DNA from: Niallia sp. Man26
GTDB taxonomy: Bacteria > Bacillota > Bacilli > Bacillales > Cytobacillaceae
Length of the DNA stretch: 64,000 nt
Direction: 5' to 3'
Assembly (NCBI RefSeq): GCF_022049065.2
Contig: NZ_CP095743.1
Span: 2,309,001-2,373,000, forward strand
Shown: in pieces, positions 46,424 through 55,085 of the stretch
Layout of the letters: the number at the start of each line of letters is the position of its first letter
Position numbering within the stretch: the first letter of the stretch is position 1
Notes under the pieces: model-generated
Database searches by the model: none
What the model was told of the DNA's origin: nothing
Seen by the model: only the letters and a program-made list of their open reading frames with translations
Program-made: the position numbers and the translations under genes

Positions 46424-47290
46424 TTAGATTTTTCTAACTTGTTCAAAATATTCCTCTAATGTCCAATTGTTTTCAAAGATATCTTTTGCTGATTTTTTGC
46501 CGACATACCGGTAATGCCATGGCTCAAATTTATATTTGGTGATATCCTCTTTTCCTTTCGGATAGCGAAGAATAAACCCGTAAAGATGGGCTTTATCATG
46601 GAGCCATTTTCCTTCTTTCGTGTCTTCAAACTCTTCGGTGAGCAGGAAATCGGCACTTTCAGCAGAGATATCCATTGCAAGCCCTGTCTGATGCTCACTG
46701 TTTCCTGGATATGCGACTGCTTCTTCTGCTTTTTTCTCTCCGACCTTATCAACTTCTGCCTTAAACAGAACGGACTGACGGTCGTAGGATCGGTAACCTG
46801 ACACTGCATACAGGATGACACCGTCTTTTTTTGCAGCATTGAACATTTCTTCCAAGGCAGATGCTGCTTCTTTTCTCAAATAGCTTTTTTCGATGTCTTG
46901 ATCTCCAAAGGAAAACAGCACATCAGGCCTTACCATATCTTCCGGTGCATAACCATCAGGTAAACCGAAATCCTTGTTGACAAGAGAGACAGTATTCGTC
47001 GGATTTTGAATAATGTTCCGGCCGTCCACCACTTTAATGTCATTGAAAAATGCTGCTTCAAGAGTCCAAGGGATTTCCTCCTCAGAACCTTCGCTTTCTG
47101 AGTCATTTTCCTGTGTGCTGTCTGCAGTTCCTTCTTCATTTGATTGCTCTGTGTCTTTATCTCCATTCCCCGTTGTTTCTTCTGAAGCCTTATCCTTATT
47201 TAAAAAGGGAATGTGTTCTGTAATGCCATCCAGTTTACTGCACCCTGTCAAAAGGGCAGTAAGCAACAGCAGCAGCGCTAGTTTTTTCAT
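46424..47290 (-). CDS. LdcB/VanY-type carboxypeptidase lipoprotein (YodJ-like)
   Basis: 288-aa lipoprotein with lipobox LLTGC and a Glu/Ser-rich spacer (~30-80), then a VanY/DacB domain: SGYRSYDRQSVLF, YPGNSEHQTGLAMDIS (zinc His and Asp) and FEPWHYRYVG (catalytic Glu and zinc His). It trims D-Ala or D,L bonds of peptidoglycan stem peptides. Start at 47290 after GGGTGGAG. It follows deoD closely, as yodJ does in B. subtilis. Confidence 0.9.
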   Translation of the reverse strand: MKKLALLLLLTALLTGCSKLDGITEHIPFLNKDKASEETTGNGDKDTEQSNEEGTADSTQENDSESEGSEEEIPWTLEAAFFNDIKVVDGRNIIQNPTNTVSLVNKDFGLPDGYAPEDMVRPDVLFSFGDQDIEKSYLRKEAASALEEMFNAAKKDGVILYAVSGYRSYDRQSVLFKAEVDKVGEKKAEEAVAYPGNSEHQTGLAMDISAESADFLLTEEFEDTKEGKWLHDKAHLYGFILRYPKGKEDITKYKFEPWHYRYVGKKSAKDIFENNWTLEEYFEQVRKI

Positions 47291-47325
47291 TCTCCACCCC
47301 ATATTACACTTGTACAAAAGTACGC

Positions 47326-48030
47326 TTATTCTTTAATTGCAGCTTCGAGTGACACCTCAATCATTTCATTGAAAGTTGTCTGTCTTTCTGAAGCTGTCGT
47401 TTCCTCTCCTGTCAAAACATGGTCACTTACAGTTAATACAGACAACGCTTTGCGGTTAAATTTAGCTGCTAATGTATAAAGTGCTGCTGATTCCATTTCA
47501 ATCGCTAGAATTTGGTATTTAGCCCATTTTTCCAGCTCAGAATTATCGTTATAGAACATATCTGCCGTAAATACATTCCCGACTTTAAGAGAAAGGCCCT
47601 TTTCAATGCCTGCATCATATGCCTTTTTAAGCAGATCAAAGTTTGCTGTCGGTGCATAGTCTACGCCACCGAAAGTAATGCGGTTCATTTGCGAGTCAGT
47701 TGAAGCGCTCATTGCTAAAATGACATCGCGAACTTTAACATCCTGCTGGATAGCACCGCAAGTTCCGACTCTGATTAGATTTTGAACGTTATAGCTTGTC
47801 ATTAATTCATTCACGTAAATTGCGATTGAAGGAGCTCCCATGCCTGTTCCTTGAACAGAAATTCTTTTTCCTTTATATGTACCTGTATATCCAAACATAT
47901 TTCTCACTTCGTTATAGCATACCGCATTCTCCAAAAAATTCTCCGCGATATACTTTGCTCTCAAAGGATCTCCAGGAAGGAGTACCGTTTCTGCAATTTC
48001 GTTTTCTTTTGCGCCAATATGTACACTCAT
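47326..48030 (-). CDS. deoD: Purine nucleoside phosphorylase DeoD
   Basis: Phosphorolysis of purine (deoxy)nucleosides in salvage. 234 aa, the hexameric low-molecular-mass type. [39 protein letters not shown] and [13 protein letters not shown] are diagnostic; Asp in SVLTVSDH is the catalytic acid. The start at 48030 follows GGAGG; eleven upstream residues are leader. Confidence 0.96.
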   Translation of the reverse strand: MSVHIGAKENEIAETVLLPGDPLRAKYIAENFLENAVCYNEVRNMFGYTGTYKGKRISVQGTGMGAPSIAIYVNELMTSYNVQNLIRVGTCGAIQQDVKVRDVILAMSASTDSQMNRITFGGVDYAPTANFDLLKKAYDAGIEKGLSLKVGNVFTADMFYNDNSELEKWAKYQILAIEMESAALYTLAAKFNRKALSVLTVSDHVLTGEETTASERQTTFNEMIEVSLEAAIKE

Positions 48031-48270
48031 TTTTAAGTACCTCCATTGATAAGAACATTTCAATAAAAAAATATATTAGGAATCATTTCCATATCCTAAA
48101 CATTCACTATTTGTACTATATCATATTCTAGATTTGGGATAAATACAATTAATAGCAGGATAACAAAACTTTAATCGGCAATACTAATTTTAGCTTTTCC
48201 TTTGGGTTAGGAAAACATGCTAATACACACAAGTAACTTTTAAAATTTAAATGTTGAAGGAGATATTATT

Positions 48271-48396
48271 ATGGGAAAAAAGCATCGCAATCGAATTAAC
48301 TCTCCTAAAAAAAATAATCATATACCGAAAGAAGCCATTATTGCTGAACACGAAGCACATGGCAAAGAAATGTCTGCTAGAGAAAGAAAGAACTAA
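48271..48396 (+). CDS. Very small basic protein (41 aa)
   Basis: MGKKHRNRINSPKKNN... to ...EMSARERKN. It is strongly basic at the N-terminus and amphipathic at the C-terminus (EAIIAEHEAHGKEM). AAGGAGA lies 8 nt before the ATG, and a strong terminator follows the stop directly, so it is very likely expressed. Resembles short Bacillus sporulation-related or nucleic-acid-binding peptides in composition, but no family was recognised. Confidence 0.6.
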   Translation: MGKKHRNRINSPKKNNHIPKEAIIAEHEAHGKEMSARERKN

Positions 48397-48400
48397 AAAA

Positions 48401-48432
48401 AGCAGGTGTGACCAAAAACAGTCACACCTGCT
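48401..48432. terminator. Bidirectional intrinsic terminator
   Basis: A perfect 12-bp stem (48401-48412 with 48421-48432) between convergent genes. Confidence 0.92.
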
Positions 48433-48435
48433 TTT

Positions 48436-49209
48436 TTAACCTGCATATTTGTTGATTAAATGATAGAGATTCCCCTTTAAGTCTGCCAGCTCCTGCTTAT
48501 GAATACGCAAGGAGACATAGCTTTCATCCATATCAAGAGCCTCTGCGAATAATCCAGACAGCCCCCTTTGTTTTCTGTCAATCTGAAGCATAACATCGAG
48601 CTCATTTTCTGTAGCTGTTAGAATGACTAATTCAACCTCATCCAGCTTACCCCTAAAAGAACCGGAGACCGGAACGAATTCAAACTCCTGCACGAATGGA
48701 AGTCGCATTCGATGTGCCCGGCCTGCCTCTTTACAGCCGCCGCTTTTCATATGAAAACCCAGCTCCTCAAAAGCGTGGAACACTCCTCTAGTGAATGGAG
48801 ATGGAACGATATTAATATGGTCCACATCATTCGGGTCAATAGCTTGTTTAATATCAAGGCCTGTTGAGATCCATACTTTTGTTCTGCCTATCGTAAAGGG
48901 AATATCATATGGAAGCACACTCGAAAATGGGATAACCTTTTTCTCTTTTGCCTCAATAGTAAAGGCTCCTGCAGCAAGGAATTCTCCAATCAAGGCCGTT
49001 TGTGATTCCTTTTTGTCGTCTCTTTCTATTTCGTATTGTGTATACAGTCTGACATATATGGCGTCAATATTTTGAGCAACATTGCCTCCTGTAATATTTA
49101 TTTCTCCCTCTATCTGTTCACCTGGTAAATAATCGGATTTTTTCAGCACCGTATCAAGTTTTGCTGCGCCGACGCCTACACTTGCCAAGGCTTTTTTAAA
49201 TATAGACAT
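48436..49209 (-). CDS. spo0M: Sporulation-control protein Spo0M
   Basis: 257-aa arrestin-fold protein that affects sporulation entry and cytoskeletal or division functions in Bacillus. The sequence SIFKKALASVGVGAAKLDTVL opens it and LPGEQIEGEINITGGN is the first arrestin strand pair. DVDHINIVPSPFTRGVFHAFEELGF and the C-terminal LHHLINKY-like end are typical. Monocistronic. Confidence 0.93.
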   Translation of the reverse strand: MSIFKKALASVGVGAAKLDTVLKKSDYLPGEQIEGEINITGGNVAQNIDAIYVRLYTQYEIERDDKKESQTALIGEFLAAGAFTIEAKEKKVIPFSSVLPYDIPFTIGRTKVWISTGLDIKQAIDPNDVDHINIVPSPFTRGVFHAFEELGFHMKSGGCKEAGRAHRMRLPFVQEFEFVPVSGSFRGKLDEVELVILTATENELDVMLQIDRKQRGLSGLFAEALDMDESYVSLRIHKQELADLKGNLYHLINKYAG

Positions 49210-49389
49210 AATAATTTTTTCCTCCCGCTATTTGCAAAATGATTTTGTTGTAATCATTTACGGAAGGGATGTTATAAAAGTTTCAATTAAACTAAAAAAA
49301 AACAATAAAAAATGGCAAGAGCATTCTCCTGCCATATGAACGAAATAACCTGCTTTTATATTAAACTGTTTTTTCCAAACTTACATTCA

Positions 49390-49560
49390 CTATTCATCCA
49401 ATTCCTCATCAATAATGCATTTCTCAAGAAGATATTCAAAAGTTATGTCAGCTAATTCTTCCATTTCATCTTCTGTGGGAACGTATCCCCTTTTTAATAG
49501 CTCACGAAAGAAAAACTCAGCAATTTCCTCCGTATCTATTATTACGTCAATCTCTTTCAA
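49390..49560 (-). CDS. yozD: YozD-like small acidic protein
   Basis: 56-aa protein matching Bacillus YozD: MKEIDVIIDTEEIAEFFFRELLKRGYVPTEDEM... The TTG at 49560 is the start; GGGGGCGAT lies upstream, and the longer frame to 49608 is leader. Function unknown, conserved in Bacillaceae. Confidence 0.8.
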   Translation of the reverse strand: MKEIDVIIDTEEIAEFFFRELLKRGYVPTEDEMEELADITFEYLLEKCIIDEELDE

Positions 49561-49746
49561 GCATATCGCCCCCTTTTGTAAGAATATATGTGACATAAGG
49601 TAAAACATGCAAAGCTTTTGTACAAATTATCGGATAAATTAAAATATTTTTCAAGAAAAAAGAGACATGTTTAGAGGGCCAGGTTCATATTTATTACTAT
49701 TGACACTGCAAAACCTAAAATATCGTGAATAATGGGGGAAAATACT

Positions 49747-49899
49747 GTGAATAAGTTCCAGCATTTAGTCGAAGCTTTTAAAGAAGATGTGAATGAAGAT
49801 AACAGCAGTATTTTAGGAATATTTGACAAAGGACTCAAAGCATTGTTTTCATTAGTATTGTTCGGCTGTATTCCTTACTTCCTATACCTTATTCTCTAA
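49747..49899 (+). CDS. Small single-helix membrane protein (50 aa)
   Basis: GTG start with GGGGGA about 10 nt upstream. The charged N-terminal half (VEAFKEDVNEDNSS) is followed by a hydrophobic C-terminal helix (ALFSLVLFGCIPYFLYLIL). Not recognised. Convergent with yodN, with only 17 nt between them. Confidence 0.55.
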   Translation: MNKFQHLVEAFKEDVNEDNSSILGIFDKGLKALFSLVLFGCIPYFLYLIL

Positions 49900-49916
49900 T
49901 CTAGTGTAGGACAAGC

Positions 49917-50612
49917 TTAGAGCTTTTGCTTATCATCCTTGCTGCTTAACTGTTTTAGCTTTCTAATGGTCAGTCTCATTGCATGCTCATACTCTAAATC
50001 TTCGAACATCTCATACAATAATTGATAGTCATTATATATATCAAGCAAACCATCAATCAATTCTTGCTTTTCCTTCGTGCTTTCAAGCAGCTCTTTTTCC
50101 GACTTACGGTAAGAGCTGTTAGTTTTTTGCAAGTTTACCGGTTTCTTTTTCTTATCCATTATATATAAGAGACCCAGCTTTTGAATAAAGCTGTCAGCAT
50201 TTTCTGCATCTGCCACTAAAGTGAGTTCTTCTTCCCCTGCCTCAAGCCATTCTCCATCACTAACTCTTGACAGTTCATAAATAATATCTTCCCATGCATC
50301 TGATTTGTAACGCCAAATTTCTGTGCGGAAACCCATGATTTTAAAAAGATTGGATCCATAGCCTTTTACTTTGACAAGGTCACCTATAAAATAGCGATAT
50401 TCAATGTCTATTTTTTCCGTATCCATCAGCTCTCCTTCGAATTCTGACAGCATCTGCAGACTGGATTCCAAATATAATCCTTCACTTTTATTCACTTCGT
50501 AGACATGCATGTCATCAAGCCACTTCACGTCTGTGATTTTGCCAACGGTTCCATAGATAGTGATGACAACAGTATCGCCAATTTTAAACTTCGGTTTTTT
50601 TCGGTTTCCCAT
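49917..50612 (-). CDS. YodN-like conserved protein
   Basis: 231-aa cytosolic protein. Two SH3-like beta units may be present near the N-terminus (FKIGDTVVITIYGTVGKITDVKW and YRYFIGDLVKVKGYGSNLFKIMG), then an acidic middle and a C-terminal helical region (NDYQLLYEMFEDLEYEHAMRLTIRKLKQL). Position in the deoD-yodN-yozD-yozE neighbourhood and length suggest YodN of B. subtilis; moderate certainty. Function unknown. Confidence 0.6.
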   Translation of the reverse strand: MGNRKKPKFKIGDTVVITIYGTVGKITDVKWLDDMHVYEVNKSEGLYLESSLQMLSEFEGELMDTEKIDIEYRYFIGDLVKVKGYGSNLFKIMGFRTEIWRYKSDAWEDIIYELSRVSDGEWLEAGEEELTLVADAENADSFIQKLGLLYIMDKKKKPVNLQKTNSSYRKSEKELLESTKEKQELIDGLLDIYNDYQLLYEMFEDLEYEHAMRLTIRKLKQLSSKDDKQKL

Positions 50613-51000
50613 AGTAAAAAGTCCTCTCTAAACAGATTGTGCGATATTCGGTCCGCAAAAAGCAGCACCCTTGCCCCCACAGTCATGCTTAAAGACTTAA
50701 CAACTAAAGTGGGGGATTTTAATAAGAAACTACCCTTTCATAAATCCACATCTCATCTTCATCCTTTTTTTGTTCGCTGTTTTTCTTATCTGAGATAATA
50801 TATGCATCATCCTTGCTAATCGCCAATACTCATGTTCTATTTCATTTCGTTTTTTTCTAAATCAGCCATTATACAGGGAATGGACGTTTTGTTAATCCAA
50901 TATATGTAGCTGACAAACTATTTTAGAATACACTTTAACCAAAACACGGGTTTCATTAAAAAATGGGCAAATAAAAAAGCATTTCGCAAAAAATGCAAAA
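50613..51000. other. Intergenic region with a long palindrome
   Basis: About 390 nt between yodN and yozE. A GC-rich inverted repeat (GCCCCCAC at 50671-50678 and GTGGGGG at 50709-50715) encloses a 30-nt loop with further CTTAAAG/CTTAAC symmetry. It is not at a position to terminate yozE efficiently (no T-run on the minus strand) and resembles ends of IS200/IS605-type elements. Nothing else seen. Confidence 0.4.
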
Positions 51001-51002
51001 TG

Positions 51003-51239
51003 CTAATAACGGATTTCCTTTTCTTCTTGAAACAGATACGTTTCCCAAGCTTCATCAAAGATTCTCATACTATCCAAATAATGACCATTTAGCTCTAAAT
51101 AATTGCTTATTTCATCATAATCAAAGCTGTTTTTTGGGAAGCTGTGATCTAAATAAGCATGATTGGCAAAGTGACTTATGTTATCTTTTGGCTGGGGATG
51201 GCGGAATTTCATTAAAAAATGATAAAAAGATTTAGTCAT
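51003..51239 (-). CDS. yozE: YozE (UPF0346) small protein
   Basis: 78-aa protein, MTKSFYHFLMKFRHPQPKDNISHFANHAYLDHSFPK..., the standard UPF0346/YozE sequence with a SAM-like helical fold. GAGGAACG precedes the ATG. Conserved in Bacilli. Cellular role unknown. Confidence 0.92.
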   Translation of the reverse strand: MTKSFYHFLMKFRHPQPKDNISHFANHAYLDHSFPKNSFDYDEISNYLELNGHYLDSMRIFDEAWETYLFQEEKEIRY

Positions 51240-51442
51240 CGTTCCTCTTCCTTATCCGAAATAATATACCGTATACTATACATAACAAGAAATAATGGTG
51301 CAAGCATTATTCACTTTTTATAAGACTTCCAATCTATGCCTATTTAACGCTCCTCTTGGTTCCTATTATGTTTAATTCAGAAAAGGCAGGATATAATATA
51401 GCATGGCAATATTTAAGAAAGCGGGGAAATACAGTAACTTCT

Positions 51443-52531
51443 ATGAAAAACAAAACTTTTATTCTAGTAATTACCAGTGTATTTGGGATAGCCTTATTTT
51501 TGCTGTATTGCCTCTATCATCCCGGCAAAACAAGCTCCAGTACTAAAAACGTCTACGACAAAATAAAGGCAAGTGAACCAGTATCCTATCTTGTAATCGG
51601 AGACAGTATCGGAAGAGGTTCTGGTGCGAGCAAGGATCAGACTAAATGGTTTTATTTGCTTGAAGATAAATTATATGACAATTATGGTTCTCCATTAAAA
51701 CGGAACATGATTGTTCAAAGTGGAGCCACAGCTTTTGAAGGCTTATATAAATTCAAGAATTCCAGTATCCAGAATATTGATCTAATCTTTATCGTCTTTG
51801 GAGAAAATGACCGTAAATACATGAATAATGACGTTTTTTATTATTTATACAGCCAGCTTCTTCTCCAAGTAAAAGAAAAATATCCTGCAGCTGAAATCAT
51901 TACCCTTACAGAAAGCAGTTTAGATAATGAAAATTTTGCAGACGTCATCTCTAAAGTGTCTGGGGAATACCAGGCAACAAATCTTGACATGAGAATTCCA
52001 TTTCGTAAATCAGGAAAAAGAGCAGAAGAATTAACGAAGGATTTGGTTCATCCAAATGATAATGGCTATCAGCTTTATGCTGAATATATTTACAAGCATT
52101 TCAACAAACAGATACAGAACAAGGAAAAGAGTACAGAACTGCCCTTGAATGACTATGCGGCTAAAGCAATCAATATGGTAACCAACAACGATTATACATT
52201 TAAAGACAGCTCTTATGTGAAAAAGCAAGGATATTATACTACTGATGATAAGGGTGCCGAACTTGGCTTTACCTTTAAGGGCACCTATCTTGGCGCAAAT
52301 GTAATAAGAGGTCCGCTGGGCGGCTTAGTTGATGTCTATATCGACGATGAATTTGTAACAAGTATTTCGACATGGTGGCCATTTGAAAAACCAAGGTCTG
52401 AGTTTATTGCCGGCGGACTGCCAGATGAAACACATAAGGTAATCTTTCGCTCAGCAGGTAAAGCTTCCTCCCATAACACTTCAGGGTATCACAGAGTGCA
52501 GATTTCGTCTGTGATTGTTCAAGACAAATAG
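51443..52531 (+). CDS. Membrane-anchored SGNH/GDSL hydrolase
   Basis: 362-aa esterase-like protein. N-terminal helix (FILVITSVFGIALFLLYCLY) anchors it outside. SGNH blocks: VIGDSIGRGSG (nucleophile Ser), SGA...FGENDRK (N block) and VHPNDNGYQLYA (Asp-x-x-His type). Residues ~220-362 form a second, beta-rich domain (FTFKGTYLGANVIRGPLGGLVDVYIDDEF) seen in polysaccharide-deacetylating relatives. Start at 51443 is inferred from the hydrophobic N-terminus and a TATAAT at ~51390; the ribosome binding site is weak. Confidence 0.82.
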   Translation: MKNKTFILVITSVFGIALFLLYCLYHPGKTSSSTKNVYDKIKASEPVSYLVIGDSIGRGSGASKDQTKWFYLLEDKLYDNYGSPLKRNMIVQSGATAFEGLYKFKNSSIQNIDLIFIVFGENDRKYMNNDVFYYLYSQLLLQVKEKYPAAEIITLTESSLDNENFADVISKVSGEYQATNLDMRIPFRKSGKRAEELTKDLVHPNDNGYQLYAEYIYKHFNKQIQNKEKSTELPLNDYAAKAINMVTNNDYTFKDSSYVKKQGYYTTDDKGAELGFTFKGTYLGANVIRGPLGGLVDVYIDDEFVTSISTWWPFEKPRSEFIAGGLPDETHKVIFRSAGKASSHNTSGYHRVQISSVIVQDK

Positions 52532-52542
52532 TTAACATAAAA

Positions 52543-52568
52543 AAGGCAATCCTCTAAAACGGATTGCC
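52543..52568. terminator. Bidirectional intrinsic terminator
   Basis: Stem 52543-52552 with 52561-52568, A-run and T-run on either side, between convergent genes. Confidence 0.85.
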
Positions 52569-52591
52569 CTTTTCTTTGTATTGATTAATCT

Positions 52592-53017
52592 TCAATCAAA
52601 CAACACTTTGTATTTGCCGTAGCCTTCTTGCTCCAGATCTTCCTTTCTGATGAAACGAAGAGAGGCTGAGTTCATGCAGTATCTTAAGCCTGTTGGATCA
52701 GGGCCATCATTGAATACATGGCCAAGATGGGAATCAGATTCTTTCGTCCTAACCTCTGTCCTAACCATAAAGTGACTAGTATCTGTTTTTTCTACAAGAT
52801 CTTCCTCACTAATAGGCTTAGTAAAACTCGGCCAGCCGCAGCCTGCATCATATTTGTCATTTGAACTGAACAAAGGCTTGCCAGAAATGATGTCGACATA
52901 AATACCATCAGCAAATTCGTTCCAATATTCATTATGGAAAGGAGGCTCTGTTCCATTGTTTTGAGTTACTTCATATTGAATTGGTGTCAGTTTGTCTTTT
53001 AATTCTTTTTTATTCAT
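52592..53017 (-). CDS. msrB: Peptide methionine-R-sulfoxide reductase MsrB
   Basis: Repairs methionine-R-sulfoxide with thioredoxin. 141 aa. [10 protein letters not shown] and the catalytic-Cys segment [12 protein letters not shown] are intact. The zinc-binding CxxC pairs of many MsrB proteins are absent, as is common in Bacillus. Its start overlaps the msrA stop, so msrA-msrB is one operon. Confidence 0.95.
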   Translation of the reverse strand: MNKKELKDKLTPIQYEVTQNNGTEPPFHNEYWNEFADGIYVDIISGKPLFSSNDKYDAGCGWPSFTKPISEEDLVEKTDTSHFMVRTEVRTKESDSHLGHVFNDGPDPTGLRYCMNSASLRFIRKEDLEQEGYGKYKVLFD

Positions 53018-53549
53018 GCTTTTCCCCCCAGTTGTTTTTAATAAAAGCAGCTCTTCCTGAGCCTACATGATAGGCGTTATAATGCAGCGAATTTTTTTTG
53101 TAGTAATCTTGGTGATAATCCTCTGCGTCATAAAAAACAGATGCCGGAAGTATCTTCGTTGCAATCGGCTTGTTAAATTTGCCGCTTTCTCCTAATGCTT
53201 TCTTTGAAAGTTCAGCAAGTCGTTTCTGTTCTTGATTATGATAAAAAATAGCTGTTTGGTAGGATTGTCCTCGATCAAAAAACTGGCCGCCTGGGTCTGT
53301 CGGGTCAATCTGCTGCCAATATATATCAAGCAGTTTTTCGTAAGGGAACAATTCGGGATCGAATGTAATCTGGACTGCCTCATAATGACCTGTCGTTTCA
53401 GAGCAGACTTCCTTATAAGTAGGATTTTCCTTATGGCCGCCCGTATAGCCGGAAACAACAGAAATAATTCCAGGCTCCTGATCAAACGGCTTCACCATAC
53501 ACCAGAAACAGCCGCCGGCAAATGTTGCTTTTTCATATTGTTTTTCCAT
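53010..53549 (-). CDS. msrA: Peptide methionine-S-sulfoxide reductase MsrA
   Basis: Repairs methionine-S-sulfoxide. 179 aa, starting [17 protein letters not shown] with catalytic Cys14. [28 protein letters not shown] and [24 protein letters not shown] are family signatures. Start at 53549 after GAGGTG. First gene of msrA-msrB. Confidence 0.96.
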   Translation of the reverse strand: MEKQYEKATFAGGCFWCMVKPFDQEPGIISVVSGYTGGHKENPTYKEVCSETTGHYEAVQITFDPELFPYEKLLDIYWQQIDPTDPGGQFFDRGQSYQTAIFYHNQEQKRLAELSKKALGESGKFNKPIATKILPASVFYDAEDYHQDYYKKNSLHYNAYHVGSGRAAFIKNNWGEKHE

Positions 53550-53678
53550 ACGATACACCTCTATTCCATTTAGTATGTATACTATCTTTTCCCTATAGGG
53601 AGTGTAACAACACTTCTTTTATTAGCTTAAACAAAATCGCCTGAGAAAGCAAAAAAGAGGCTTGCTGAATAATAAGAA

Positions 53679-53698
53679 GGAGTGCATGCCTGCACTCC
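53679..53698 (-). terminator. Intrinsic terminator after rsgA
   Basis: An 8-bp stem (53679-53686 with 53691-53698) with a 4-nt loop, followed on the minus strand by TTCTTATTATT. Confidence 0.7.
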
Positions 53699-53710
53699 CC
53701 ATTCTCATTA

Positions 53711-54769
53711 TTATTTTCGCTTTGCTTTTATCGTTTTTTTGATACTCTTCCATTTCTTCTTCTCATCTGACTGAGCTTTTTTATTCTGCTTTCTGTCAAG
53801 ATAAGCAAGTTCTCGCTTCATTTTGAAATAGCTGTTCAGGCGGCCTGACTCCAGCTCTCCGTCCTCTATTGCCTGTTTGACAGCACAATTAGCTTCCCCC
53901 ATATGACCGCAGTCTCTAAACCGGCAATTTTCAGCCAATTCCTCGATATCAGTGAAACTCTCTAAGATACCGGCACTGCTGTTCCACAGCTGCAATTCTC
54001 TCATCCCTGGTGTATCAATTAAAACACAGCCATTAGGCAGCACGAGCATCTCCCGGTAAGTTGTCGTATGACGGCCTTTGTCATCGTCTTCCCTAATTGT
54101 TTGCACCGCTTGCTTCTCATAACCTAATAAATAGTTCGTTAATGTAGATTTGCCTACACCGGAAGATCCTAAGAGGGCAATTGTTTTTTGCGGCTGCAAG
54201 TAGTCGTTCAAAAGATCAAGCCCCCGATTCTCATGGACACTTACCGCGATTACCGGCACACCGAATGCGACTGCTTCAACTAAAGCGACTGAATCCTCTA
54301 CATTGTTAGAAAGCTCTGATTTAGTAAGGAGAATCACTGGATTAGCGCCGCTTTCCCATGTCAGTGTCAAATATCTTTCGATTCTGCGCAAGTTTAAATC
54401 CTCATTCAGAGAATTAACTAAGAATATCGTATCCACATTTGCTGCTACGATTTGCTCTTCTGTAGTCTGGCCAGCTGTTTTTCTTGAAAATTTACTTTTT
54501 CTCGGAAGAACTGCCATTATTGTGCCTTTTCCTTCATTAAGCCGCGGCAGCACAGCGACCCAATCTCCTACTGCAGGATAGTCCTCTCTTCCGACAGCTT
54601 CAAAGGAAAGTTTTCCTGACACCTCACACAATAGCTCGCCGAATTCCGTAAAAATCCGGTAAATCCTCTTATGCTCTAATGCAACCCGACCTGCAATAAT
54701 ACCCTCTTTATTTAAGTGCGCTAATGCGCTTTTTAGCTCTTCATTGAACCCGATTTTATTTAAATCCAT
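53711..54769 (-). CDS. rsgA: Ribosome biogenesis GTPase RsgA (probable paralogue)
   Basis: Circularly permuted GTPase (352 aa) that checks 30S maturation and clears bound factors. An OB domain (~25-90) is followed by the G domain with G4-like LLTKSEL (~147-153) before G1 GSSGVGKST (201-209) and G3 DTPGMRE, the permuted order. A C-terminal zinc knuckle CRFRDCGHMGEANC is followed by a basic tail. Its neighbours are not the usual prpC-prkC-rsgA set, so it may be a second copy. A leader peptide and alternative hairpins precede it, suggesting induction when translation is disturbed. Confidence 0.9.
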   Translation of the reverse strand: MDLNKIGFNEELKSALAHLNKEGIIAGRVALEHKRIYRIFTEFGELLCEVSGKLSFEAVGREDYPAVGDWVAVLPRLNEGKGTIMAVLPRKSKFSRKTAGQTTEEQIVAANVDTIFLVNSLNEDLNLRRIERYLTLTWESGANPVILLTKSELSNNVEDSVALVEAVAFGVPVIAVSVHENRGLDLLNDYLQPQKTIALLGSSGVGKSTLTNYLLGYEKQAVQTIREDDDKGRHTTTYREMLVLPNGCVLIDTPGMRELQLWNSSAGILESFTDIEELAENCRFRDCGHMGEANCAVKQAIEDGELESGRLNSYFKMKRELAYLDRKQNKKAQSDEKKKWKSIKKTIKAKRK

Positions 54770-54795
54770 TTTAATCCTCCATTTTTATGCATAAT

Positions 54796-54890
54796 AAAAA
54801 ACCATAAGCACGTACAGCCCATGGTTTTCACATGCATTCAAATGCAGAATGTAATTCACTTACTTCATAAAGTAAGCGTAGGGCTGTACG
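54796..54890 (-). promoter_or_regulatory. Attenuator with mutually exclusive helices before rsgA
   Basis: A perfect 10-bp helix joins 54881-54890 and 54811-54820, enclosing two small hairpins (54859-54865/54870-54876 and 54833-54838/54841-54846). A competing helix 54821-54828 with 54798-54805 is followed on the minus strand by TTTATT and would form a terminator. The two cannot form together. The 5' strand of the 10-bp helix is inside the leader peptide ORF (codons ~14-17). Confidence 0.7.
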
Positions 54891-54931
54891 ATATATGCAA
54901 TTGCCTTATTTACACAGATTAACTTTTTCAT
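54860..54931 (-). CDS. Leader peptide upstream of rsgA (23 aa)
   Basis: Short ORF starting MKKLICVNKA and ending VQPYAYFMK, with AAAGGG 9 nt before its ATG. Its stop codon lies in the small hairpin preceding the terminator arm. Position and overlap with the attenuator helices indicate a regulatory peptide, as in ribosome-mediated attenuation of antibiotic-resistance genes. Not a structural protein. Confidence 0.7.
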   Translation of the reverse strand: MKKLICVNKAIAYIVQPYAYFMK

Positions 54932-54963
54932 CGTACATCACCCTTTCCGTTATAATTAGTTAT

Positions 54964-54992
54964 AGTATATACCATTTTTTTCTTTTTGTACA
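54964..54992 (-). promoter_or_regulatory. Promoter of the rsgA leader
   Basis: TGTACA (54987-54992), 17-bp spacer, TATACT (54964-54969). Transcription would start near 54957 and give a leader of about 190 nt. Confidence 0.6.
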
Positions 54993-55085
54993 TATAATTT
55001 CCGATTAGAAGATTATTTTTTAGATAGGCACTGTATCATTCGCTTTGCATAAGATGAAGCAAATTGAGCAAATAGGAGTGATACT

